Of a stretch of 12,082 bases of DNA, positions 1-9,429 are shown piece after piece. Position 1 is the stretch's first letter. Each line of letters begins with the position of its first letter. The DNA lies in NCBI GenBank assembly GCA_045805345.1, contig JBJMLK010000120.1, forward strand, positions 1-12,082, read 5' to 3'. The translations under genes and the position numbers were made by a program. This stretch comes from AC-37 sp045805345 (GTDB lineage: Bacteria; Actinomycetota; Thermoleophilia; Solirubrobacterales; Thermoleophilaceae). The notes below the pieces were generated by a model. That model saw nothing but the letters and a program-made list of their open reading frames with translations. It did no database searches and was not told the origin of the DNA.

Positions 1-1574
1 GCGGGGTAGCTGCGACTGTCCGGCGGGGAGGCGATCGGCCGGACGCCGTTCACGTTGGCCTGGACCGCCTGGTTGGGATCGGTGCACCCGGGCGCCGGTG
101 CCGGGCTGCAGGACGGCTCGGGCGTCGGGGACGCGAGCGAGCTGGTCGTGAAGTTCACGTCGTCCACCTGCGACTGGCTGCCGAAGCTCCCGGTGGCCAG
201 CAGCTGGCGCATCTCGTTCGCGGTGATGGGGCAGTCGCCGCCGCCGATCAGATGACAGTCGTGGTTGGGCTGCAGCTTGCCCTTCTCGCGCGCGTTGAGG
301 GCGGCGCTGTACACCAGGCCGGCGATCCCACCGGCCACCTCGGTGGCGTTGGACGAGCAGCTCGAGCTCGGGACCGCGACCGTGATCTTGGCCGAGAAGT
401 TCGTGCAGCCGTTGAACGTGAGGTAGCTCTTCGGACTCTCTTCGGGCAGGTCGACCCCGAGGCCCGAGAACGGGGAGCCGTCGGGGGCGTCGAGGCCCTG
501 GGTCGGGTACTTGTTCACCGAGTTGACGACGATCGTGTGCGGCAGCGCCGACACGTAGTTGTGGTGCTGGGCCGCCTCGTCGGCGGCCGAGGCGATCACC
601 GGCACGCCGTGGTGGTAGGCGTAGTCCACGGCCTGGCGCGCGAAGTGGGAGTTGTTGAGCGTCCCGAGCGCCTCCTGGATGATCTGGAAGTGGTTGTCGA
701 CCGCGTAGACCGCCGCCTGCGCAAACCGGTTGGCGTCGGCCACGAACGAGTCGCCCACCCGGAACGGGGTGATCAGGCAGTTGGGGCACGGGCTCGAGCT
801 GTTCCCGTTGTTGACCTCGCCCGCACCGCCGCGCGCCTCCCCCGAGCCGTGCCCGTACTGGACGTCGTCGTAGGGATCGTTGTCGTTGTCGAGGAAGTCC
901 CAACCGGCGATGTCGTCGGCGTAGCCGTTCTTGTCGGCGTCGCTTCCGTCGCTGAAGGCGATCGTGATGTCCTCGGGCGTGAACATGCCCGGCGGGCCCG
1001 CCCGGCGGCTGTCGCTCAGGTCGATCCGGCTGTCGCAGGCGAAGTCCTTGAGGTTGAAGATGCCGTCGCCGTTGGCGTCGTCGGCGTTCACGTAGGTGCC
1101 GCACACGACGCTGGGGTCGCTCGCGATCAGGTTCGGCCCCGAGTGGTTCGGCACCGGCAGCTCCCCGCGATTCAGCTTCACCTTGTAGCGGAGGTCGGTC
1201 ACCAGCCCCGGGTCGTTCCACTCGACGCCCGAGTCGAACTCCGCGATCGCGACGTCGGGCCGCCCGGTGGTCACCGTCCACGCGGTCTGGGTCGCCGACG
1301 GATCGGCGTCGACCACGTGGGCTCCGCGCACGCCGCCCAGCTCCCACGGCTCGTTGTTGACCGGCACGTTGCCGGGCTCCGGCGTGGCCGCGTACTTCCA
1401 GTCGTTGCCGCCGAGGTCGTTGGGCACGGTGCCCGGCGGCACCCGGTACGTGGAGTAGTCGTGGGCGTCGAACCCGGGTCCGCTCCCGTACGGGAAGTCC
1501 GCCTGCGCGACGGCGACGAGCAGCGCCGCGCCCAGCGCGCACGCGAGTGCAACCGAGATAAGGACCCTGCGCAA
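1..1574 (-). CDS. Secreted subtilisin-like S8 serine protease (3' end beyond window)
   Basis: The frame stays open from a TTG at 1574 to the left edge, giving 524 codons without a stop. Residues 1-25 form a Sec signal peptide: RR, a hydrophobic core (about 4-23), then AQA before Asp26. The S8 triad is readable: Asp114 in IAEFDSGVEW, His242 in YGHGSG and Ser408 in CSSNATEVAG. The usual oxyanion Asn is replaced by Asp332 in IASAADE. The long Asp-His spacer holds an EF-hand-like loop, D166-A-N-G-D-G to D177, and a second acidic loop, DADKNGYADD (212-221), both probably Ca2+-binding. After the catalytic domain comes a Pro/Cys-rich stretch (about 485-500). TTG is chosen because GGGGAG lies 7 nt upstream and the signal peptide starts there; a CTG at 1589 is the only near alternative. 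It lies 62 nt after the TPR gene and is probably transcribed separately. Family assignment is firm; substrate is unknown. Confidence 0.88.
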   Translation of the reverse strand, partial: MRRVLISVALACALGAALLVAVAQADFPYGSGPGFDAHDYSTYRVPPGTVPNDLGGNDWKYAATPEPGNVPVNNEPWELGGVRGAHVVDADPSATQTAWTVTTGRPDVAIAEFDSGVEWNDPGLVTDLRYKVKLNRGELPVPNHSGPNLIASDPSVVCGTYVNADDANGDGIFNLKDFACDSRIDLSDSRRAGPPGMFTPEDITIAFSDGSDADKNGYADDIAGWDFLDNDNDPYDDVQYGHGSGEARGGAGEVNNGNSSSPCPNCLITPFRVGDSFVADANRFAQAAVYAVDNHFQIIQEALGTLNNSHFARQAVDYAYHHGVPVIASAADEAAQHHNYVSALPHTIVVNSVNKYPTQGLDAPDGSPFSGLGVDLPEESPKSYLTFNGCTNFSAKITVAVPSSSCSSNATEVAGGIAGLVYSAALNAREKGKLQPNHDCHLIGGGDCPITANEMRQLLATGSFGSQSQVDDVNFTTSSLASPTPEPSCSPAPAPGCTDPNQAVQANVNGVRPIASPPDSRSYP

Positions 1575-1602
1575 CCCTCCGCTCCCCAGCCGCGGAGAAT
1601 AC

Positions 1603-1634
1603 GCGCGGCCGCGCCGGACCGCGCCACCGCGGTC
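1603..1634 (-). terminator. Hairpin plus palindrome after the TPR gene; possible terminator
   Basis: Two nucleotides after the TPR stop codon lies a perfect inverted repeat, GACCGCG-GTGG-CGCGGTC (1634-1617: 7-bp stem, 4-nt loop). A 12-bp palindrome, GCGCGGCCGCGC (1614-1603), follows. Both fall in the 62-nt gap between the TPR gene and the protease gene. No U tract follows, so this is not a canonical Rho-independent terminator. In so GC-rich a genome it could end or weaken transcription, or be chance. The TPR/protease boundary is where a transcription break would be expected. Confidence 0.35.
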
Positions 1635-1636
1635 GG

Positions 1637-2011
1637 CTACGCCGCCCGCAGCCGGTCCCGGTAGACCCGGTAGTCAGCCCGGTCGGGGCGCAGCCCCACC
1701 GCGAGCGTGAGATGCCGCCGCGCCTCCGTCCGCCGGCCGGTCTTCTCGAGCGCGCGGCCCAGGCAGAAGTGAGCAAAGTCGTTCACCGGCGAGCGCTCGA
1801 CGACGGCCGCGAACTCGTCGCGCGCGTCGGCGTAGCGGCCCGAGCGGAAGTAGGCGCGCCCCAGCGCCTCGCGTATCGACGTCTTGTCCGGCTCGAGCCG
1901 GCGCGCCTTCTCGAGCGGGATCGCCGCGGCGGAGAAGTCGCCGGCCTCGAGCAGGCGGCTGCCGCGCATGAAGAGGTCGTAGACGTGCTCGCCGCGCTCC
2001 TCCGCGCTCAT
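1637..2011 (-). CDS. Small tetratricopeptide (TPR) repeat protein
   Basis: A 124-residue soluble protein with no signal peptide or membrane segment. It is almost entirely three consecutive 34-residue TPR units, about residues 10-43, 44-77 and 78-111. Each shows the helix-turn-helix spacing with small residues at the packing positions and a Pro near its end (LEPDK, RSPVN, LRPDR). TPRs are protein-protein interaction scaffolds, so a partner-binding role is inferred; no catalytic motif is seen. The ATG is well supported: GGAGG lies 7 nt upstream, and the ATG overlaps the coaBC stop as ATGA. This makes it the last gene of the mihF-gmk-rpoZ-coaBC unit, co-translated with CoaBC. In better-known actinobacteria metK or priA tends to occupy this position. 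Its function is not recognised. Confidence 0.85.
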   Translation of the reverse strand: MSAEERGEHVYDLFMRGSRLLEAGDFSAAAIPLEKARRLEPDKTSIREALGRAYFRSGRYADARDEFAAVVERSPVNDFAHFCLGRALEKTGRRTEARRHLTLAVGLRPDRADYRVYRDRLRAA

Positions 2012-3279
2012 GACCGCGCCTCCGCGCGGGCCGTCCTGAGTCGCTCGAGCGCGTCGATCACCGCCACCGCGACCTCGGCCTTCGAGCCCTGCGGCACCTC
2101 CTCGGCGCCCGTCGCGGTCACGATCGTCACCTCGTTCTCGTCCGCGTCGAAGCCGATGTCGGGGCGCGAGATGTCGTTGACCACCACGGCGTCGAGTCCC
2201 TTGCGCTCCAGCTTGCCGCGGGCGCGCTCGACCGCGCCGTCGCCGTGCTCCGCCGCGAAGCCGATCACGAGCAGATCCGGCCGGCGCGTGGCGGCCACCT
2301 CGGCGAGGATGTCGGCGGTCGGCTCGAGCTCCACCACGAGCCCGTCGCGGCCGCTCTTCGAGATCTTGCCGTCCGCGGGCGCCGCCGGGCGGAAGTCGGC
2401 CACGGCCGCCGCCATCACGAGAGCGTCGGCCGGGCGCGGCCCGTCGAGCTCGGCGCGCGTGGCAAGCCGCAGCTCCTCCGCCGTCTCGACCTCCACGTAG
2501 CGGACGCCGTCGGCACGCGGCAGCGACACGTTCGCGGCCACGACCGTGACCTCCGCCCCGCGGCGGGCCGCCTCGGCGGCGATCGCGAAGCCCATCCGGC
2601 CGGACGAGCGGTTGCCGACGAAGCGCACCGAGTCGATCGGCTCGCGCGTGCCGCCGGCGGTCACCAGCAGCCGTAGGCCGTCGAGCGAACGGGGCGCGTA
2701 GCCCCCACCCGCCATCGCCGCCTCGATCGCGCCGAGGATCTCCACGGGCTCGGCCAGCCGCCCGGCGCCCCACTCGCCTCGCGAGGCGAGCTCCCCCACC
2801 CCGGGCTCGACGATCACGGCGCCGCGCGCGCGCAGCGTGTCCACGTTCGCGCGCGTGGCGGGGTGCGCCCACATCCGGTCGTTCATCGCCGGCGCCAGTA
2901 CAAGCGGCGCCTCGCAGGCGAGCGCGGCTGAGGTGAGCAGGTTGTCGGCCAGCCCGGCCGCCAGCTTCGCGAGGGTGTTGGCCGACGCCGGCACGACGGC
3001 CACGGCGTCCGCGCGGCGCACCAGCTCGAGGTGGGCTATCGGCGCGTGGTCCGGGGCCGGGTCGCCCGGGTAGGCGCCGCGCGCCGGATCCGGCTCGAAC
3101 TCGCCGACGAGCACCGGCGCGCCCGTGATGCCCTCGAACGTGGCGCGTCCGACGAATCGCTCGGACGCCTCGGTCTGCACCACCCGGACGGCGTGACCCG
3201 CCTTGATCGCGAGCCGCGCCAGCTCCACCGCCTTGTAGGCGGAGATCCCGCCGCTTACGCCGAGGAGGATCCGAGCCAT
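2008..3279 (-). CDS. coaBC: Bifunctional phosphopantothenoylcysteine synthetase/decarboxylase CoaBC
   Basis: Catalyses two steps of coenzyme A synthesis: CTP-dependent joining of 4'-phosphopantothenate to cysteine (CoaB), then FMN-dependent decarboxylation to 4'-phosphopantetheine (CoaC). The 423 residues match the family. The N-terminal flavoprotein CoaC domain (about 1-190) shows GVSGGISAYK, the active-site His83 in IAHLEL, PASANTLAKLAAG and the clamp PAMNDRMW (130-137, Asn133). The C-terminal CoaB domain (about 200-410) shows LLVTAGGTREPIDSVRF, GNRSSGRMG (Asn223), AAAVADFRP, GKISK and VNDIS. The flap that usually contains ACG reads LASRGEWGAGR, so the expected catalytic Cys is Ser166. The ATG has AAGGAG 6 nt upstream, 16 nt after rpoZ. 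The stop overlaps the next gene as ATGA. Identification is secure. Confidence 0.96.
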   Translation of the reverse strand: MARILLGVSGGISAYKAVELARLAIKAGHAVRVVQTEASERFVGRATFEGITGAPVLVGEFEPDPARGAYPGDPAPDHAPIAHLELVRRADAVAVVPASANTLAKLAAGLADNLLTSAALACEAPLVLAPAMNDRMWAHPATRANVDTLRARGAVIVEPGVGELASRGEWGAGRLAEPVEILGAIEAAMAGGGYAPRSLDGLRLLVTAGGTREPIDSVRFVGNRSSGRMGFAIAAEAARRGAEVTVVAANVSLPRADGVRYVEVETAEELRLATRAELDGPRPADALVMAAAVADFRPAAPADGKISKSGRDGLVVELEPTADILAEVAATRRPDLLVIGFAAEHGDGAVERARGKLERKGLDAVVVNDISRPDIGFDADENEVTIVTATGAEEVPQGSKAEVAVAVIDALERLRTARAEARS

Positions 3280-3295
3280 CTGCGGCTCCTTGGGA

Positions 3296-3526
3296 CTAGC
3301 CCCTGTAGCGGTACTTGATCTTGCCCGCGGCCACTTCCTCGAGCGAGATCTTCAGGTAGTTCTTCGAGCCCGTGTCGACCATCGGCGGCGGGTACTCGTC
3401 GAAGGTCCCCTCGCCGAGGTTGTGGTAGTACGAGTTGATCTGGCGGGCGCGCTTGGCGGCCACCAGCACGCACGCGTAGTGCGAGTCGACTCGGTCCAGA
3501 AGTTCGTCCAGGCGCGGCTTGATCAA
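3296..3526 (-). CDS. rpoZ: DNA-directed RNA polymerase omega subunit
   Basis: A 76-residue omega subunit, which helps assemble and stabilise core RNA polymerase by clamping the beta' subunit. Family hallmarks are clear: an N-terminal helix (IKPRLDELLDRVDSHYACV), the signature AAKRARQINSYYHNLGEG at about 23-40, and a C-terminal KNYLKISLEEVAAGKIKYRY. The length is ordinary for an actinobacterial omega. The start is TTG at 3526. AGAGGG lies just upstream, and the TTG shares TTGA with the gmk stop codon, implying translational coupling to guanylate kinase. A second in-frame TTG at 3556 would add ten residues but would put that Shine-Dalgarno inside the gene, so it is disfavoured. Its place between gmk and coaBC is the conserved actinobacterial order. 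Confidence 0.95.
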   Translation of the reverse strand: MIKPRLDELLDRVDSHYACVLVAAKRARQINSYYHNLGEGTFDEYPPPMVDTGSKNYLKISLEEVAAGKIKYRYRG

Positions 3527-4095
3527 GGGGTTCCCTCTCGGTTCGGGCGGGGCCAAATGGTAGCGACGAGGGCGCTCAGCTCCGCCGCAGCGCGGCCGAG
3601 GTCGTCGTTCACGACGACGTGCTGGAACTCGTGCTGCGCCTCCAGCTCCTCCTCGGCCACCTCGAGCCGCCGGCGGATGCCCTCCGGGCTGTCGGTCCCG
3701 CGCGCCACGAGGCGCTCGCGGAGCGCCTCGACGGACGGTGGCGCGATGAACACCTGCACCGCGTCCGGCAGCGCCTCGCGCACCTGCCGCGCCCCCTGCA
3801 CCTCGATCTCGAGAACGACCGGGCCCTGCTCCACCTCCGAGCTCAGCGTCCCGTAGCGGTTGCCCGCGTACTCGGCGTGCTCGAGGAACTCGCCCGCGCC
3901 CACCCGGCGTTCGAAGTCGTCGGGCGTTAGGAAGTGGTACTCGCGCCCGTGGCGCTCACCCGACCGCGGCGGCCGCGTGGTGGCCGACACCGACAGCCTC
4001 AGGTTCGGGAATTGCCTGCAAAGCTCCGAAATCAGCGTGCCCTTGCCGACCCCCGACGGGCCGGTGATCACGAGGACTCGAGGCCGCGCCGCTAT
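3523..4095 (-). CDS. gmk: Guanylate kinase
   Basis: Phosphorylates GMP to GDP with ATP, in the cytoplasm, for purine recycling and GTP supply. Clear motifs: P-loop GPSGVGKG (12-19), the GMP-binding segment SATTRPPRSGERHGREYHF (37-55), Glu72/Tyr81 in the GMP lobe, and the RGTDSPEGIRRRL lid at about 132-144. The start is uncertain. In this frame the codons just before the P-loop include no ATG. An ATA at 4095 overlaps the mihF stop as ATAG and gives a 190-residue protein with a complete first beta strand (RVLVITG). A GTG at 4071 would cut that strand in half. A GTG at 4173 would add 26 residues read through mihF and has no good ribosome binding site. The coordinates use the ATA. The stop overlaps rpoZ as TTGA. 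Function is secure; the 5' end is not. Confidence 0.93.
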   Translation of the reverse strand: MAARPRVLVITGPSGVGKGTLISELCRQFPNLRLSVSATTRPPRSGERHGREYHFLTPDDFERRVGAGEFLEHAEYAGNRYGTLSSEVEQGPVVLEIEVQGARQVREALPDAVQVFIAPPSVEALRERLVARGTDSPEGIRRRLEVAEEELEAQHEFQHVVVNDDLGRAAAELSALVATIWPRPNREGTP

Positions 4096-4439
4096 CGCCG
4101 CAGGTACGAGACGAGCTCGCCGCGCTGGCGCTCTGAGAGGCCGCCGATGGTCTTGCTCGGCGAGATCCGGCACTGGGTGAGAATCCGGTTCACCTTCACG
4201 CGCCCGTACTTCGGCACCGCCAGCAGCAGGTCGAACACCTTCGCCGTCTGCAGGTACTCCGGCGGGTCCAGCAGCAGGCCGTGGATCTGGGTGCGGCCCG
4301 CCTTGAGATCCCTCTTGAGGCTCGCCCGGCGGGTCCGGATCTCGTTGGCGCGCCTCAGAGCCTCCATTCGCTGGGTCAGCGAACGCTCCGGGGCCGCGCC
4401 ACCCTGGATCTTCGGCGGCGAAGAGGCGGCGGGCGACAT
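4092..4439 (-). CDS. mihF: Actinobacterial integration host factor (mIHF)
   Basis: A 115-residue basic nucleoid protein of the actinobacterial mIHF family. In mycobacteria and Streptomyces these proteins bind and compact DNA, and they are unrelated to the HU/IHF fold of E. coli. Visible features are a basic helix (RRANEIRTRRASLKRDLKAG, 29-48), the segment AKVFDLLLAVPKYGRVKVNRIL (66-87) with the helix-two-turn-helix core and its GRVK turn, then ISPSKTIGGLSERQR, which matches the family's C-terminal helix. The first 20 or so residues (Ser/Ala/Pro-rich) look disordered. An internal ATG at codon 25 is a conceivable alternative start, but the ATG at 4439 fits the promoter position better. No Shine-Dalgarno precedes it. 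It sits directly upstream of gmk, as is usual in actinobacteria. Confidence 0.93.
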   Translation of the reverse strand: MSPAASSPPKIQGGAAPERSLTQRMEALRRANEIRTRRASLKRDLKAGRTQIHGLLLDPPEYLQTAKVFDLLLAVPKYGRVKVNRILTQCRISPSKTIGGLSERQRGELVSYLRR

Positions 4440-4453
4440 GCGGCGCGATATTA
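4440..4453 (-). promoter_or_regulatory. -10-like element giving a probable leaderless mihF transcript
   Basis: TAATAT (4453-4448) fits the actinobacterial TANNNT -10 pattern and ends 8 nt before the mihF ATG. Transcription would therefore start at or next to the A of that ATG. No Shine-Dalgarno is present in those bases, which fits leaderless translation. No convincing -35 is seen at 16-18 bp; CTCGAC lies only 14 bp upstream. An overlapping TGTAAT (4455-4450) would give a short leader instead. Confidence 0.5.
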
Positions 4454-4575
4454 CACACGCCGACGGGGTCGAGAGGCCTTTCCGGACGATTTTTCCGCCA
4501 ATTTCGCTCGACCTCGACCTGAGCTTTAGGCGGGTTGGGGCTACTTGATGGTTTTCGGTCGCTTTGCAGGCATTT
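4440..4575 (-). other. pyrD-mihF intergenic region, the longest non-coding gap
   Basis: This 136-nt gap separates the pyrimidine operon from mihF-gmk-rpoZ-coaBC and is visibly richer in A/T than the genes around it. On the minus strand it contains, in order, a 10-residue ATG reading frame (4573-4541), a TAAAGCTC stretch (4528-4521), a tandem 6-bp repeat GGTCGA-GGTCGA (about 4519-4508) and the TAATAT element. No hairpin with a U run was found, so read-through from pyrD is possible alongside an internal promoter. Confidence 0.6.
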
Positions 4576-5505
4576 TTAGAGCCGAGCGCCGACCCCGTGC
4601 GTCTTCGCGATGGAAAAGCCCCGCTCCTTGCGGGAAATGACGCCAAGCTCACGCGCCACCCGGTGCCCCGCGGCGGGGTCCCGGAAGCTCTCGGTGCCGA
4701 CGGCGACGCACGTCGCCCCCGCATCGAGGAGGTCGCGCGCGTGGCGACCCGTCGCGACGCCGCCCATGCCGACGACTGGCACGCGGACACGCGCCGACAC
4801 CGCGGCGACCTGCTCGATCGCGATCGGCCGCACGGCCGGACCGGACACTCCGCCCGTTCGCCCGCCGAGCCACGGCCGGCGGGTGCGCGGGTCGAGCGCC
4901 ATGCCCTTGAGGGTGTTGATCAGCGACACGGCGTCGGCCCCGGCGGCCTCCGCGGCCACGGCCACGGCCGCGGGGTCCGTCGCGTTCGGCGTCAGCTTCA
5001 CGATCAGCGGCTTGTCCGTCTCGCCGCGCACCCGCTCGACGGCGGCGGCGGTCTCGGACGGGTCGGCGCCCATCACGAGGCCGGTCTCGACGTTCGGGCA
5101 CGAGACGTTCAGCTCGAGCATCGCCACCTCGTCGCGCTCACCGACGGCGCGCACCAGGGCGGCCAGCTCGTCGCGGCTGAAGCCCATGATCGAGACCACG
5201 AGCGGGACCGGAAGCTCCGCGAGGCGTGGCAGGTCGTCGCGCAGGAAGCCCTCGAGCCCCTTGTTCGGGAGGCCGATCGAGTTGATCAGCCCGGCCGGTG
5301 ACTCCCACAGCCGCGGCGGCGGGTTGCCCTGCCGCGGCTCGACGGTGATCGTCTTGGACACGAAGGCGTCGAACGGGAAGCGGCCGGGGTCGAGCAGGTC
5401 GTCCCCGAAGGCCCGCCGTGCCGCGATCGCGTCGAAGGTGCCCGACCCGTTGAGCACGGGGCCGCGCAGCGGCACGCCGCAGAGCTCGACGCCGGCTGCG
5501 CTCAA
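4576..5505 (-). CDS. pyrD: Dihydroorotate dehydrogenase, class 1B catalytic subunit
   Basis: FMN-containing enzyme that oxidises dihydroorotate to orotate, the fourth step of UMP synthesis. Its 309 residues and TIM-barrel motifs fit class 1: NGSGTFDA (19-26), FVSKTIT with Lys51, NSIGLPNKG (75-83), ELNVSCPN with catalytic Cys136, VKLTPN (169-174), LINTLKG, GGRTGGVSGPA and the phosphate-binding GMGGVATG (247-254) and VGTESF. A Cys base, rather than the Ser of class 2, together with the adjacent pyrK, marks class 1B, which passes electrons via PyrK to NAD+. The start is TTG at 5505. It overlaps the pyrK stop as TTGA and follows a G-rich GGGGGCGGGG stretch. No other start fits the N-terminus. It is the last gene of the pyrimidine block, followed by 136 nt before mihF. 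Confidence 0.95.
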   Translation of the reverse strand: MSAAGVELCGVPLRGPVLNGSGTFDAIAARRAFGDDLLDPGRFPFDAFVSKTITVEPRQGNPPPRLWESPAGLINSIGLPNKGLEGFLRDDLPRLAELPVPLVVSIMGFSRDELAALVRAVGERDEVAMLELNVSCPNVETGLVMGADPSETAAAVERVRGETDKPLIVKLTPNATDPAAVAVAAEAAGADAVSLINTLKGMALDPRTRRPWLGGRTGGVSGPAVRPIAIEQVAAVSARVRVPVVGMGGVATGRHARDLLDAGATCVAVGTESFRDPAAGHRVARELGVISRKERGFSIAKTHGVGARL

Positions 5506-6295
5506 TGCCCCGCCCCCGGGACGAGCGCCGACTCGAGGTCCGCCGCGTCGAGCACCGGGCCGTCCACGCACAGCCGCACGTAGCCCGAGCGCGTCGGGAC
5601 CACGCAGCCGAAGCACGCGCCGTAGCCGCAGGCCATCCCCGACTCGAGGGCGAGCTGGGCCGGCACCTCGCGCTCGGCGCAGAGCGCGCGCACGGCCTCG
5701 AGCATGGGCGGCGGCCCGCAGGCATAGACGGTGGGGGCGCTGGCGGCGTCGAGCGCCTCGCGCAGGAGCTCGGTGACGAGCGCGCGCCGGCCGGCGCTGC
5801 CGTCGTCGGTGGCCAGCGCGGGCTCGCCGCCGAAGAGCGAGGCGGCGGCCGCGTGCTCGGCCGACCTGAAGCCCAGCATCACCTGCCCGTCGATCTCGTC
5901 ACTGAGGGCCAGGATCGGCGCGGCGCCGATCCCGCCGCCGACGAGGAGCGCGTCCCGATCGGTTCGCTCGAACCCGATCCCGAGCGGACCGACGAGCAGC
6001 AGGCGCTCCCCCACCCGCGCCTCGGCGAGCCGCGCGGTGCCCGGGCCGACCGCCTCGAGCAGAAAGTCGAGCCCGCCCTCCTCGCGCGCCCGCGCGTGCG
6101 AGAAGGCTCGCGGCAGGTACGGGCGCTCGCCGTCGCCGCCCCAGCCGCGTTCGGTGGCGAGCATGTAGAACTGGCCCGGCCGCGGCGCGGGGCCGCCCTC
6201 ATCCCGCACCGACACGAGCCGGTAGGCGCCGAGCCGCTCATTGGCCTCGACGGGCGCCGCGCGGCGGCCGAACGGTGCGAGCGTGCGGCGTTCGC

Positions 6296-6299
<4 letters not shown>
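5502..6299 (-). CDS. pyrK: Dihydroorotate dehydrogenase electron-transfer subunit PyrK
   Basis: FAD and [2Fe-2S] subunit that carries electrons from PyrD-bound FMN to NAD+. The 265 residues show a ferredoxin-reductase-like fold: an N-terminal FAD-binding barrel with RPYLPRAFS (59-67), GPLGIGF (104-110), the nucleotide-binding LLVGGGIGAAPIL (118-130) and YACGPPPML (192-200). The [2Fe-2S] cluster ligands are Cys224, Cys229, Cys232 and Cys244 (CGYGACFGC and LCVDGP). All four are present, so the cluster should be functional. The start is TTG at 6299, sharing TTGA with the carB stop; its own stop shares TTGA with pyrD. These overlaps fit equimolar production of the PyrD2K2 complex. The frame is open far upstream, but only as a shadow of carB. 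Identification is secure; the TTG start is likely. Confidence 0.93.
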
Positions 6300-9427
<3,128 letters not shown>

Positions 9428-9429
9428 GG

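Noticed and set aside
252..1664. 470-codon plus-strand frame opposite the protease gene
   Set aside because: Low-complexity RVGDH-rich translation typical of an antisense shadow; the minus strand carries a signal peptide and an S8 catalytic triad.
4501..4528. TAAAGCTC followed by GAGCGAAA, resembling a flagellar sigma-28 promoter
   Set aside because: The -10 half matches GCCGATAA poorly and no motility gene is downstream, so it is not called.
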